A stretch of DNA of 64,000 nt, taken from assembly GCF_004923295.1 (NCBI RefSeq), contig NZ_CP039637.1, positions 186,001 to 250,000 on the forward strand, in the 5' to 3' direction. Position numbers and translations under genes: made by a program. This document shows, one piece after another, positions 54,381 through 63,483 of the stretch (position 1 is its first letter; each line of letters begins with the position of its first letter). Source of the stretch: Azospirillum sp. TSH100. Its GTDB lineage: Bacteria > Pseudomonadota > Alphaproteobacteria > Azospirillales > Azospirillaceae. The notes under the pieces were generated by a model. The model made no database searches. It saw nothing but the letters and a program-made list of their open reading frames with translations, and was not told the origin of the DNA.

Positions 54381-55583
54381 ATGCAGTCCGACACCCCGAC
54401 CGACGAGCAGCATCGTGCCATCCAGGCGATCGACGCCTGGTACAAGGATGACGGCGCGCAGCAGGTCTTCTGGCTGGCCGGGGAGGCCGGGACCGGCAAG
54501 ACCAAGACCACAGCCTTCGCGCTGGAGCATCTGCTGGACCGCCGCCGGCTGACCGACTATGTGGTCGGCGCTCCCACTGGCAAGGCGGCGCAGGTTCTGC
54601 GCCAGAAGGGGATCGAGGGGGCGGCGACGCTGCATTCCCTGCTCTACGCCCCGCGCAAGGACGGTGACAGCGGCGAGCTGTTCTTCGCCCGCCGCAGCGA
54701 TGGTCCGGTGGCCGACGCGGACCTGATCGTCTGCGACGAAGGATCGATGATCGGCGACGATCTCGCGCGCGACCTGATGCGGACCGGCAAGAAGATCCTG
54801 GTCATCGCCGACGACTACCAGCTGCCGCCGGTGTCCGGCCAGGGGCTGTTCACCAGCGGCGAGCCGGATTTCCGCCTGACCGAGCCGCACCGCACCGCCC
54901 GTGAAAGTCCGGTCATCCGGCTCGCCCACCTGCTGCGCCGGCAGGAGATGCCCCGGCGCTTCGGTTCGGTTGGCAAGGTCCATGTTCTGCCGCTGGAGCA
55001 CCGCACCCAGTCGCTGGTGATGCGGCCGTCGTCGCAGGCGATCTGCGGCACCCACCGCGTCCGCACCACCTACACCAAGCGGATGCGCAAGCTGCTTGGC
55101 CATGAGTCGACGATGCCGCAGACGGGGGAGCGCGTCATTTGCCGGCGCAACCAGAAGGACGAGGGGCTCTACAACGGCATGATCGGCGCGCTGACCCGCC
55201 CGGCCGCCGAGGCGCAGGGCCGCGACGCTGGCCTGTGGTCGCTCGGCGTGCAGATGGAGGACGAGGTGCGCTCGCGCGGCAAGCTGATCGTCCATCCCTG
55301 GATGTTCCAGGCCCATTACACCGAGGGGATGGTCCAACCGCGGGTCGGCAAGGACATCCAGCTTTATGATTGGGCGTGGCTGATCACCTGCCATGCTTCG
55401 CAGGGGTCGGAATTCCCCTCGGTCACCGTGGTCGACGATTCGGGTGCCTTCCGGGAGCATCGCTGGCGCTGGCTCTACACCGCTGTTACCCGCTCGCGCG
55501 AGGAATTGGTGCTGTTGCTGCGCAACGCAGACCTCGGTGGACCATGGCAGGTCCCGGCCTTCGACGATTGCCTGCCGGGCTGA
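54381..55583 (+). CDS. orphan RecD/UvrD-C-like ATP-dependent helicase
   Basis: A 400-residue superfamily 1 helicase, much shorter than RecD. Walker A is WLAGEAGTGKTKTTAFALE near residue 32, motif Ia is VVGAPTGKAAQVLRQKG, Walker B is LIVCDEGSMIGDDLARD near residue 112, and motif III is LVIADDYQLPPVSGQG. The UvrD_C_2-like end holds WLITCHASQGSEFPSVTVV and LYTAVTRSREELVLLL. Proteins of this size and wording occur in phage and in the accessory DNA of many bacteria. No phage genes are adjacent, so it may be a domesticated helicase. Confidence 0.85.
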   Translation: MQSDTPTDEQHRAIQAIDAWYKDDGAQQVFWLAGEAGTGKTKTTAFALEHLLDRRRLTDYVVGAPTGKAAQVLRQKGIEGAATLHSLLYAPRKDGDSGELFFARRSDGPVADADLIVCDEGSMIGDDLARDLMRTGKKILVIADDYQLPPVSGQGLFTSGEPDFRLTEPHRTARESPVIRLAHLLRRQEMPRRFGSVGKVHVLPLEHRTQSLVMRPSSQAICGTHRVRTTYTKRMRKLLGHESTMPQTGERVICRRNQKDEGLYNGMIGALTRPAAEAQGRDAGLWSLGVQMEDEVRSRGKLIVHPWMFQAHYTEGMVQPRVGKDIQLYDWAWLITCHASQGSEFPSVTVVDDSGAFREHRWRWLYTAVTRSREELVLLLRNADLGGPWQVPAFDDCLPG

Positions 55584-55706
55584 TTCATAAATCTAATTTA
55601 TCGAATGTATCAAGTCTTTGCGTTGGATGTGATCGGACGGTGCCTCCATAATTTCACGTATGGGATCGGTATTTTCCGGTCCCAACCGCTTCCGGAGACC
55701 CATTCC

Positions 55707-56795
55707 ATGCCCCCTGACACCGCGGCACCCGCGAAGGCGGTGCCGGGAAAGCCCACGCTTTTCCATGTCCGCAGCCTCATGCCCGGCCTTGCTCTGTGCA
55801 TCGCCGTTACCTCCCTAGCCTTCGCGGCTGCGTCGGCGGAGGTGGCGCTGTTCGGCGAGTCATGGATCGAGGCGTTGGTGCTGGCAATCCTGATCGGCAC
55901 CACGCTCCGCTCCCTCTGGACGCCGTCGGCGCGCTGGCAACCGGGTATCGCCTTCTCGGCAAAGATCCTGCTGGAGGTTGCCGTCGTCCTTCTGGGGGCT
56001 TCGGTCAGCGCCGCCACCATTCTGTCGGCCGGGCCGGCCCTGCTGTTGGGCATCGCCGGGGTGGTGGCGCTGGCGTTGCTGGCGGGCTTCATAATCGGGC
56101 GGCTGCTCGGCCTGCCGGTTCGCATGGCGGTACTGGTGGCCTGCGGCAACGCGATTTGCGGCAATTCGGCCATCGCCGCGGTGGCGCCTGTGATCGACGC
56201 GCACAGCGATGACGTCGCCGCCTCCATCGCCTTCACCGCCGTGCTGGGGGTGGCCGTCGTGCTCGGCCTGCCGCTGCTCGGCATCGGTCTGCGGCTGAGC
56301 GGGGTGCAGTATGGCGCGCTGGCCGGGCTGACCGTCTACGCCGTGCCGCAGGTGATCGCCGCTGCCGCACCGCTGGGCACCACAGCCGTTCAGGTCGGCA
56401 CGCTGGTGAAACTGGTGCGGGTGCTGATGCTGGGACCGGTCTGCCTGCTGCTGTCGCTGCTGGCGCCCCGGCTGGGTGGGGAGGGTGCTGCAACCGCCAC
56501 GGGCCGCTCCTGTCCCATCCGCCCGCCGGTCCATCATCTGGTGCCCTGGTTCATCCAGGGGTTCCTGGCGATGATCGCGTTGCGTTCGCTCGATGTCATT
56601 CCGCAGACCATCCTGCCGTCGATGGAGCATGCGGCGACCCTGCTTACGGTGGTGTCGATGGCGGCGCTCGGGCTGGGGGTCGATGTGCGGACGGTGGCGC
56701 GGGCGGGCGGGCGGGTCACCGCGGCTGTGGTCCTGTCGCTGCTGTCGCTGGGCACCATCAGCTTGGCCCTGATCCGCCTGATCGGCCTGACTTGA
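55707..56795 (+). CDS. YeiH-family putative sulfate exporter
   Basis: A 362-residue membrane protein with about ten helices. The family words are ILLEVAVVLLGASVSAATIL near residue 95, VACGNAICGNSAIAAVAPVIDAHSDD near residue 150 (Cys-rich conserved loop), and PQVIAAAAPLGTTAVQVGTLVKLVRVLMLGP near 215 (the last two quoted as separate words in the family description). The UPF0324/YeiH family is predicted to export sulfate or similar anions, and some members are linked to taurine or cysteate breakdown. The ATG at 55707 follows CGGAG. No LysR gene of the usual YeiE type is next to it. Confidence 0.87.
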   Translation: MPPDTAAPAKAVPGKPTLFHVRSLMPGLALCIAVTSLAFAAASAEVALFGESWIEALVLAILIGTTLRSLWTPSARWQPGIAFSAKILLEVAVVLLGASVSAATILSAGPALLLGIAGVVALALLAGFIIGRLLGLPVRMAVLVACGNAICGNSAIAAVAPVIDAHSDDVAASIAFTAVLGVAVVLGLPLLGIGLRLSGVQYGALAGLTVYAVPQVIAAAAPLGTTAVQVGTLVKLVRVLMLGPVCLLLSLLAPRLGGEGAATATGRSCPIRPPVHHLVPWFIQGFLAMIALRSLDVIPQTILPSMEHAATLLTVVSMAALGLGVDVRTVARAGGRVTAAVVLSLLSLGTISLALIRLIGLT

Positions 56796-57001
56796 AGCTT
56801 GAGGTGGCCTGAAAACGGGCGGGAGTCTACATCCGGCAACCAAGGGCCGCATTGATGCAGGTTAATGCGAGAATCCACCGCTGTGCGATCCTGAAATCAC
56901 CAAGCCCCCCGATCCGGCCCCTCAACCGGCCGGCGGAGGCGGGCCCCGCGGGGAGGGTGGCCCAGACGCTGCACCCCGCGCGTAGAACAAGGAGCATGGT
57001 C

Positions 57002-57364
57002 ATGCGTCAACCGGTGCAGATCGCCTTCCGCAACATCGATCCCTCTCCCGCCCTGGAGCATCTGATCCGCGAGCATGCCGACAAGCTCGACCGCTTCTTC
57101 GGGCGTATCATGGCCAAGCGCGTGGTCTTCGAGGTGCCGCACCGCCACCAGCATCAGGGCAAGCATTACACCGTCCAGGTCGCCCTGACCGTTCCCGGAG
57201 ACGAGTTGGTCGTACACAGCGACAAATTTGGCAGCCGCGGCCATGAGAGCGCTGATGCGGCCATCCGCGACGCGTTCGACGCCGCGCGCCGCGCGCTGGA
57301 GCGTTTCGCCGAACGTCATCGCCATGAGGTCAAGTCCCACGCCGCCGGCGCAGTCCTGTCATAA
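57002..57364 (+). CDS. hpf: ribosome hibernation/RaiA-type protein
   Basis: A 120-residue protein of the sigma-54 modulation/ribosomal S30AE family. The pattern is VQIAFRNIDPSPALEHLIREHADKLDRFF (two words: FRNIDPSPALE and HADKLDRFF), then FEVPHRHQHQGKHYTVQVAL and ADAAIRDAFDAARRAL. Length matches short HPF/RaiA, which bind and idle 70S ribosomes. The ATG at 57002 has AAGGAG seven bases upstream; the ATG at 56996 is too near that site. It is a single gene with its own terminator. Confidence 0.9.
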   Translation: MRQPVQIAFRNIDPSPALEHLIREHADKLDRFFGRIMAKRVVFEVPHRHQHQGKHYTVQVALTVPGDELVVHSDKFGSRGHESADAAIRDAFDAARRALERFAERHRHEVKSHAAGAVLS

Positions 57365-57396
57365 GCGGCCCGGCCGTTCCGGTCCGATCCAACCAG

Positions 57397-57445
57397 CGCC
57401 ACGCCCATCCGGTCATGCCTGATGGGCGTGGCGTTTTGCTTTTCT
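57397..57445 (+). terminator. strong rho-independent terminator after hpf
   Basis: CGCCACGCCCATC at 57397-57409 pairs perfectly with GATGGGCGTGGCG at 57421-57433, a 13-base stem with an 11-base loop, followed by TTTTGCTTTTCT. It lies 32 bases after the hpf stop. This is the clearest intrinsic terminator in the window. Confidence 0.9.
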
Positions 57446-57461
57446 CTCCTCGGGCTTGTCA

Positions 57462-57556
57462 AAATAGACAAAAATCAACTGTATTAATTGCGCGCCATCG
57501 AATCTAATTCACATAAATTATGAAATCTGCCTACTTGATTGATAGGGATATTTGAT
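57462..57556. promoter_or_regulatory. AT-rich promoter region of the XRE-cupin operon
   Basis: This roughly 95-base stretch is much AT-richer than the rest of the window (words such as AAAATAGACAAAAATCAAC and TAATTCACATAAATTATG). It ends about 70 bases before the XRE-cupin start. It most likely holds the promoter and regulator sites of that operon; no single operator could be defined by eye. Confidence 0.45.
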
Positions 57557-57628
57557 GTTCAATCCTGCCGTTGGCCGTCCGGGCGAGCCGTATCGCTTTG
57601 GCCGGTCCTGCCGCAGGAGAATCGAGCC

Positions 57629-58237
57629 ATGACGATCGACACTGTGCCGTCCGCCGGCCAATCCTCCGCTCCGCCGTCCCTCGACCAGCTTGTCGGGGTG
57701 ATCGGTGACAATCTGCGCGGCTTTCGCCGGCGCCAGGGGCTGTCGGTGGATGGGCTGGCGCAGCTGTCCGGCAGCGATCCGCATATCCTGACGGCCATCG
57801 AGGAGGGGCGGCACCGCCCCGACATCGGCACGCTGTGGACGGTCGCCAAGGCACTGGATCTGTCCTTCTCCAGCCTGTTGAGCACCGGTGGCGATGCCGG
57901 CACCACTGTGATACGGCGGGCGGAACAGCGCAGCCTGACTTCCCGCGATGGCCTTTTCACCTCCCGCGCCCTGTTCCCGCTGAAGGGCGAGCGGCAGGTG
58001 GAATTCTACGAACTGCGCCTGTCTTCAGGTGCCAACGAGGTTTCCGACGGCCATTCCCCCGGCACCATCGAGAACATCCTGGTCAGCCGCGGCCGGATTG
58101 AGATCGCCACCGCCGATGGCGAGCACCGGCTGGAGGAAGGCGACTCGATCCTGTTCGAGGCCGATGCCCCGCACCGCTACCGCAATTCCGGCGATGGCGA
58201 GGCGGTGCTGTACCTCGTCATGTCCTACATCCTCTGA
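57629..58237 (+). CDS. XRE-family regulator with C-terminal cupin sensor
   Basis: A 202-residue regulator. A helix-turn-helix of the XRE type (LRGFRRRQGLSVDGLAQLSG, then LTAIEEGRHRPDIGTLWTVA) occupies residues 30-88; a cupin domain follows from about 115, with the sensor wording EVSDGHSPGTIENILVSRGR and DSILFEADAPHRYRNSGDGE. Such regulators bind a small molecule or amine in the cupin and control adjacent catabolic genes. The ATG at 57629 has AGGAGA upstream. It is 17 bases before the esterase gene, so the two probably form one operon. Confidence 0.88.
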   Translation: MTIDTVPSAGQSSAPPSLDQLVGVIGDNLRGFRRRQGLSVDGLAQLSGSDPHILTAIEEGRHRPDIGTLWTVAKALDLSFSSLLSTGGDAGTTVIRRAEQRSLTSRDGLFTSRALFPLKGERQVEFYELRLSSGANEVSDGHSPGTIENILVSRGRIEIATADGEHRLEEGDSILFEADAPHRYRNSGDGEAVLYLVMSYIL

Positions 58238-58254
58238 CCGCGGGGAGAGCATCG

Positions 58255-59235
58255 ATGCCGGACACCATCCTGCCGTTTCAGCGTGAATTGCTCGACCCGG
58301 AGGTTATCGAACTGTCTGCCCGGGCCGCCCGCGCCGGCCTGGTTCCCGCCGATCCGCTGCGCCAGCCGCTGATGGAGGCGCGCGATGCGGCGGAGCGCTA
58401 CCACATCTTCCTCAACGGCCCGGCGCTGCCGGCGGACGTGAGGGAGGTCGTGACGGACGGTCCCGCCGGCCCCTTGCGCCTGCGGCTGATCGGGCCGCCG
58501 GGGGCGTCGGAGGATGGCCACCCCCTGCCGGTGCTGATCTATTTCCACGGCGGCGGCTTCGTGGTGAATTCCATCGATACCCATGACCGGCTGCTGCGCC
58601 TGCTGGCCCGACACAGTGGTGCTGTGGTCTGCGCCGTCGCCTACAGCCTCGCGCCGGAGCGGCGTTTCCCCTACCAGCGGGGAGAGGCGCTGGCGGCCCT
58701 GCGCTGGGTGGTCCGCCACGGCGCCGGCCATGGGCTGGACCCGGAGCGGATCGCAGTCGGTGGCGATTCGGCGGGCGCCAATCTGGCACTCGGCCTTGCG
58801 CTTGACGCGCGGGACGAGGCCGGGCCGCCACTGTCCTTCGCCCTGCTGCTCTACGGTATGTTCGCCCATGATTTCGACACCGAGTCACACCGGCTGTTCG
58901 GCGATGGACGCTTCGGCCTGACCACCGAGCGGATGCGATGGTACTGGCAGCAGTATCTCGGCCATGGCGGCATCACCCGCGATCCTGCTGCGGCTCCGCT
59001 GCTTGCCGATCTGCGCGGGTTGCCTCCGTTGCATGTGGCGGCGGCCGGGCTGGACTGCCTGCGCGACGACAGCCTGCGCCTCGCGCGGCGGCTGGAGCAG
59101 GCGCGGATCCCGCACCGGCTGGTGCTGCATGAGGGACTCCCCCATTCCTTCGCCAGCATGACCCGCCATGTCCGCAAGGCGGAGGAGGCGATAATCCAAG
59201 TCGCCGATGCGATTCGCCGCGCCTTACGCCACTGA
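58255..59235 (+). CDS. HSL-family alpha/beta hydrolase (esterase)
   Basis: A 326-residue esterase of the hormone-sensitive lipase group. HGGGF at about residues 98-102 forms the oxyanion hole, the nucleophile is in GGDSAGANLALGL near residue 170, and the catalytic Asp and His are in LDCLRDDSLRL and LHEGLPHSFASM. It hydrolyses small acyl esters or related bonds. GGGGAG stands before the ATG at 58255. It is controlled, in all likelihood, by the XRE-cupin protein just upstream. Confidence 0.9.
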   Translation: MPDTILPFQRELLDPEVIELSARAARAGLVPADPLRQPLMEARDAAERYHIFLNGPALPADVREVVTDGPAGPLRLRLIGPPGASEDGHPLPVLIYFHGGGFVVNSIDTHDRLLRLLARHSGAVVCAVAYSLAPERRFPYQRGEALAALRWVVRHGAGHGLDPERIAVGGDSAGANLALGLALDARDEAGPPLSFALLLYGMFAHDFDTESHRLFGDGRFGLTTERMRWYWQQYLGHGGITRDPAAAPLLADLRGLPPLHVAAAGLDCLRDDSLRLARRLEQARIPHRLVLHEGLPHSFASMTRHVRKAEEAIIQVADAIRRALRH

Positions 59236-59371
59236 TCCAACCTCCAGATCTGGTGGGGCGGCGCGAGGCATTCGCGGCGCCTTCGCCCCCGGTTCATTGT
59301 CATCCAACCAATCGGCAGCGCCGGTCGGGTCGCCGCTTGACAAAAATAAATAGGACTCCTAATTTAAGGCC

Positions 59372-60016
59372 ATGGACCATGCATCACACCCCGATCCCGT
59401 GCTGGCCCGCCTTCGGGAGGGGTTCGATCGCATCGCGCTGGTGCTGCGCGCCGATCTCTGGTCGGCCGCCGGCATGGCGGGGCTCAACCCCACCCAGGCG
59501 CAGGTGCTGACCCTGCTGGCTTCCCGGCCGGCCGGTCTGCGTCCCAAGGAGATCGCCGCGCATCTGGCCGTTTCGGCGGCCAGCATGGCCGATACGCTGG
59601 CCGCGCTGGAACGCAAGACGCTGCTGCGCCGTACGCCGGATCCGACTGACGCGCGTGCGGTCATCGCCCGCCTGACCGACGAGGGGCGGGACCTGGGCCG
59701 CCGCCTTGCCGTTTCCGCGTCACATGTCGCGGCGGCGCTTTCGGGCCTGACCGCCGCCGAACAAGCCGGGCTGTTGCGAGCACAGATCAAGGTCATCCGG
59801 TCGCTGCAACAGGCGGGCGCCATTCCGGTCCAGCGCCTGTGCGTCAGCTGCCGCCATTTCCGGCCGAATGCCCATCCGGGCGAGGCCGCACCCCATCACT
59901 GTGCTTTCGTGAACGCCGCCATCGGTGACCGGGATCTCCGGCTCGATTGCGGCGAGCATGAAGAGGCTGATCCTGCCGTCCAGGCTGCCACCTGGACGGT
60001 CTTCACCGAAGGATAG
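59372..60016 (+). CDS. MarR-family regulator with a C-terminal four-cysteine domain
   Basis: A 214-residue regulator, longer than most MarR proteins (about 150). The winged helix is in the first 140 residues (NPTQAQVLTLLASRPAGL, LAVSAASMADTLAALERK, the wing DPTDARAVIARLT). The extra C-terminal part, residues 152-205, has Cys-x2-Cys in RLCVSCRHF, then HHCAFVN, then LDCGEHE: four cysteines suited to bind zinc or an iron-sulfur cluster. That would let it sense metal or redox state. It is followed at 41 bases by a secreted-protein gene, which it probably regulates. Confidence 0.85.
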   Translation: MDHASHPDPVLARLREGFDRIALVLRADLWSAAGMAGLNPTQAQVLTLLASRPAGLRPKEIAAHLAVSAASMADTLAALERKTLLRRTPDPTDARAVIARLTDEGRDLGRRLAVSASHVAAALSGLTAAEQAGLLRAQIKVIRSLQQAGAIPVQRLCVSCRHFRPNAHPGEAAPHHCAFVNAAIGDRDLRLDCGEHEEADPAVQAATWTVFTEG

Positions 60017-60057
60017 CCACCCCTCCAAGCCCAAGCTTCAGAAAGGGAAACCATATC

Positions 60058-60777
60058 ATGACGTTGTACACTCCGCGGGGCATCGGCCTCGTGGCGACGG
60101 CGCTCTGCTGTCTGTCGACGGCCGCCGCCGCCCATGGCATCAAGACCGCCCCCGATCAGGCGGTGATGGCTTCGTTCGACATCGTCGAGACGCGCATCGT
60201 CACCGATCACGGCCACGCCGTCTTCAGCTCCCGGGTCCGCGCCGATGCCGGCAAGGCGACGCCGTCCACCACCGGCAAGTTCGAGGGCTCGGAGGTCTAT
60301 GCCTATGTCTGGCCGACCTCCCTCAATTCCGCCGATGTCGGTTTCGAGAAGGACCAGGGCATCGTCGCACTGGCGGCGACCTTCCATCCCGATTTCGATG
60401 ATGCCGCCCAAGGCGGCAGGAACCGTGACCGCTGGCATTCGCACTGGGTCGTCCTCAACGAGGACAAGGCATGCCCCGGCGGACTGAAGGTCAAGGACAT
60501 CCCCGAGGGCACCAAGCCCAGGCTGCCGGCGACTTGGCCCGGCGCGCCGATCCTGATCGACAGTCCCGACTACAAGACCGATCTCAAGGCCGATCTGGTC
60601 AAGGTCCACATCCCGCTCGAAAAGATCGGGATGCTCGCCACCGCATCCTTCGACGGCGTGACCGCCGGGCTGCGGGTCAACGCCAACATGCACGCGCCGC
60701 TGCTGTGCGTCACCAACGTCCATAAGGTCGCCTCCGGCAACCTGTCATTGCCGGGCAAGGTCGTTCCCGTCAAGTAG
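60058..60777 (+). CDS. secreted protein, function unknown
   Basis: A 239-residue protein with a clear signal peptide (MTLYTPRGIGLVATALCCLS, then an Ala-rich cleavage site before AHGIKTAPDQ). The mature protein is beta-rich with many Asp and His residues (DHGHAVFSSRV, RDRWHSHWVV) and two widely spaced cysteines. A periplasmic metal- or substrate-binding role is conceivable but not shown. It is the second gene of a probable MarR-led operon; AAAGGGAAA stands before the ATG. I do not recognise the family. Confidence 0.75.
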   Translation: MTLYTPRGIGLVATALCCLSTAAAAHGIKTAPDQAVMASFDIVETRIVTDHGHAVFSSRVRADAGKATPSTTGKFEGSEVYAYVWPTSLNSADVGFEKDQGIVALAATFHPDFDDAAQGGRNRDRWHSHWVVLNEDKACPGGLKVKDIPEGTKPRLPATWPGAPILIDSPDYKTDLKADLVKVHIPLEKIGMLATASFDGVTAGLRVNANMHAPLLCVTNVHKVASGNLSLPGKVVPVK

Positions 60778-60863
60778 CGCTCGATCGTGAGGGCGGCCCG
60801 GCGACTGCCATCGCCGGACCGCCCGGTTATCCCCCTCCAAGCCTCAGAGAAGGATGGGGCATC

Positions 60864-60914
60864 ATGGCACACGTCACTTTCGCCGATCCAGTCTCGTCCG
60901 CCGCAGTGGGCTAG
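60864..60914 (+). CDS. possible 16-codon remnant or leader gene after the secreted-protein gene
   Basis: ATG 60864 opens a 16-residue frame (MAHVTFADPVSSAAVG) with AGAAGGA upstream. The 34 bases before it (CCCTCCAAGCC, CAGA, AAGG, then ATCATG) resemble those before the secreted-protein start at 60058, as though a leader had been duplicated or a second gene had lost its body. It may be a decayed gene end or a leader peptide of the LysR gene that begins 85 bases later. Chance is possible for such a short frame. Confidence 0.3.
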   Translation: MAHVTFADPVSSAAVG

Positions 60915-60999
60915 CCGACGCTCGACCCACCCGCGCGTGGATCGCTATAGTCTTGGCCCGGCTCTTCCGGTTCCCTCTCCGCCAGCCCCAGGATCGTGA

Positions 61000-61896
61000 A
61001 TGCAAGCCCGCCAGTTGGAAGTCTTCTGCATGCTGATGCGCTGTGGAACGGTGACCGGGGCGGCGGCCATGCTGAACATCTCGCAGCCGGCCTTGAGCCA
61101 GGTCCTGCTGCATGCCGAAGACCAACTTGGGTTCAAGCTGTTCGACCGGGTGCGCGGCCGCTTGGTGCCGACGCAGGAGGCGAATGAACTCTATCCGGAG
61201 GCCGAGCGCATCTTCGCCGAGCTTGGCGCGCTTCGTCGGCGCACCGTCGATATGCGCCATGGCCGCACTGGCCTCGTCCGTCTCGCCGCCTCGGCCCCGC
61301 CATCGATGTCCATCATGCCCAAGGCGCTGACGGCCTTTCGCGAGGCGCATCCCGACATAGTCGTGCGGTCGCTGGTCGCGCCGATCGCGAACATCCGGGA
61401 CATGCTGCGCAGCGGCGACGTGCTGCTGGGGGTGGCGATGGACGACATGCCCCACCCCGACCTCGACGTCGAAACGGTCGGGCATGCCGAATTGGTTTGC
61501 CTGTTGCCGGAGGGGCATCGGCTGGCCGAACGGGTTGAACTTGGATTCGCCGATCTGGTGGAAGAGACGCTGATTTCCTATCGCGTCGACACGCTGCCGG
61601 GCCGGCTGCTGGCTGGTGCGCTGGAGGCGGAGGGCGGTGTCTACGCCCCGGCGGTTGAGATCGACCTGTCGATCACCGCGTTGCCCTTCGTGCGGGAGGG
61701 GATCGGCGTGGCGGTGGTCGACGGCCTGCTGCCGTGGGGCCAGTTTTCCGGCACCGTGCAGCGGCCGTTCCGCCCGAGTATCCGCATGCCGATCGTCATC
61801 CTGACCAGCAAGGAGCGTCCGCTGTCCGGCAGCCACGCCCTGATGCGCGACTGCCTGCGCCGTTCCGCCCGTGCGCTCGGGCCGGGCGGTTCCTGA
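61000..61896 (+). CDS. LysR-family regulator
   Basis: A 298-residue regulator of normal LysR length. The DNA-binding part is MQARQLEVFCMLMRCGTVTG, then AAMLNISQPALSQVLLHAED; the effector domain runs from about residue 90 (GLVRLAASAPPSMSIMPKAL) to 290, with the usual hinge near EVFASPY-like position (LVCLLPEGHRLAERVE). It converges on the flavin oxidoreductase gene, 15 bases apart, so its target is not obvious from position alone. Confidence 0.9.
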   Translation: MQARQLEVFCMLMRCGTVTGAAAMLNISQPALSQVLLHAEDQLGFKLFDRVRGRLVPTQEANELYPEAERIFAELGALRRRTVDMRHGRTGLVRLAASAPPSMSIMPKALTAFREAHPDIVVRSLVAPIANIRDMLRSGDVLLGVAMDDMPHPDLDVETVGHAELVCLLPEGHRLAERVELGFADLVEETLISYRVDTLPGRLLAGALEAEGGVYAPAVEIDLSITALPFVREGIGVAVVDGLLPWGQFSGTVQRPFRPSIRMPIVILTSKERPLSGSHALMRDCLRRSARALGPGGS

Positions 61897-61911
61897 CGGA
61901 CGTGCCTACGG

Positions 61912-63237
61912 TCAGAAATCGGCGACCTTTCCGGCGGAGAAGCCTGCGAAGCGGTCGGGGTGGTAGGGCTTGGGATCGACGATCGGCGTCTGGCCGGTGA
62001 TGAGGTCGGCGATCAGATGCCCAGCACCGGGGCCAATGCCGAAGCCATGGCCGCTGAAGCCGGCGGCCAGGATCAGACCGGGCAGGCTGCCGACCTCGCC
62101 GATCGCCGGAACGCCGTCCGGCGTGCTGTCGATGTAGCCGCTCCAGGCGGCGGTGATCGGCGCGCCCTCCAGGCCGGGCAGCAGCGCCATGGCCCGCTCA
62201 TGGGTTAGACGGATGGTGCCGCTGTCGGGCTTGGGGTCCAGAACACGAACCCGTTCCATCGGCGTCGGGCGGTCGAGCCGCCAGCGCAGCAGCGTCTCGT
62301 GGCCGGAGCGCAGGCCCTCCAGCCCGCCTGGCATCAGGCTGCGCCAGCGCCGGCGGAACATTGGCAGGAATTGCGGCGCGAAGCGGATTTGCTGAAGTGT
62401 CGGATCGACGCGCCCCCGTCCGCTGATCGCCAGCGTGTGTCCGCCATCGCCGCGCCGGGTGACCGACACCGCGGCGGTGTGCAGCGCGTCGGGCAAACCG
62501 GAGGGGCTGGGGCCGACAGACAGAATCGACGAGCGGATCGAGGCGAGCGGGAATCGCACACCCATCTGATGGCAGAAGGAGGAAGCCCAGGCCCCGCCTG
62601 CGAGAACCACGGTCTTGGTACGGATCGTGCCCTTCTCGGTGATGATGCCGCTAACCCGTCCGCTGCTGGTTTCCAGCCCACGCGCGGCGCAGCCCTGATG
62701 CACCGTACCACCTAGATTCATGATCGCCCGCGCCACCGCGGGGGCCGCGCGGGCCGGATCGGCGATGCCGTCGGACGGCGAGAAGACGCCGCCCTTCCAG
62801 GGCTTTCCGGTTGCCTGGCCGCGCTCGGCGGCTTCGGCGCTGGACAGCATGTGGGTGGTGACACCGACCGTCCGGGCGAAATCGCGCCAGTTGGCCCAGC
62901 CCGCCAATTCCTGCTCGTCGTTGCTGAGATAGAGCAGGCCGCAGCGGGAAAAGCCGGTGTCCTCGCCGTTTTCGTCGGCGAAGCGCTCCCACAAATCCAG
63001 GCTCTTGGTCGCCATCGGCAGTTCGCGCGCGTCGCGGTTCTGCTGCCGGCACCAGCCCCAGTTGCGGCTGGACTGTTCCGCACCGACCCGTCCCTTTTCC
63101 ACCAGGGCCACCGAAAGGCCGCGCTTTGCCAGGAAATAGGCCGTCCAGACGCCGACGATGCCGCCGCCGATCACGACGACATCTGCCCGATCGGGGAGCA
63201 GTGGCGAGGACGGGATGGTTTGCAAAGGGGCGGGCAT
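61912..63237 (-). CDS. FAD-dependent oxidoreductase of the D-amino-acid dehydrogenase type
   Basis: A 441-residue flavoprotein of the DAO superfamily. DVVVIGGGIVGVWTAYFLAKRG near residue 20 binds FAD, SSRNWGWCRQQNRDARELP near residue 57 is the flavin-contact loop, and the C-terminal flavin motif is LILAAGFSGHGFGIGPGAG. It should oxidise an amine or D-amino acid (or a related imino acid) and pass electrons onward. The ATG at 63237 keeps the normal spacing to the FAD fold; earlier starts add an unrelated tail. It is divergent from an Lrp-type regulator, a layout typical of dadA or related genes. Confidence 0.88.
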   Translation of the reverse strand: MPAPLQTIPSSPLLPDRADVVVIGGGIVGVWTAYFLAKRGLSVALVEKGRVGAEQSSRNWGWCRQQNRDARELPMATKSLDLWERFADENGEDTGFSRCGLLYLSNDEQELAGWANWRDFARTVGVTTHMLSSAEAAERGQATGKPWKGGVFSPSDGIADPARAAPAVARAIMNLGGTVHQGCAARGLETSSGRVSGIITEKGTIRTKTVVLAGGAWASSFCHQMGVRFPLASIRSSILSVGPSPSGLPDALHTAAVSVTRRGDGGHTLAISGRGRVDPTLQQIRFAPQFLPMFRRRWRSLMPGGLEGLRSGHETLLRWRLDRPTPMERVRVLDPKPDSGTIRLTHERAMALLPGLEGAPITAAWSGYIDSTPDGVPAIGEVGSLPGLILAAGFSGHGFGIGPGAGHLIADLITGQTPIVDPKPYHPDRFAGFSAGKVADF

Positions 63238-63483
63238 GGGGTGGATCTCCGATTTCAGCGTTCCACCATCTAGCCACGGAGGACGGATCGGCGGGCGCTG
63301 CTTTGAACGATTGAACGGCATTATCTTCTGTCGATGTAAGAAGACCCGATGCTTTGTTCTGCGGGAGGAAAGCCACTCGGTCATCGACAGGCCGGTGGTG
63401 CGTGTTAAGCTCTCATGACGGAGCTGGCAGAATTTTCTGCTGTCCTATTCCGTTCTCCTGCGCTCGAACCGGATGGGTTTCCC

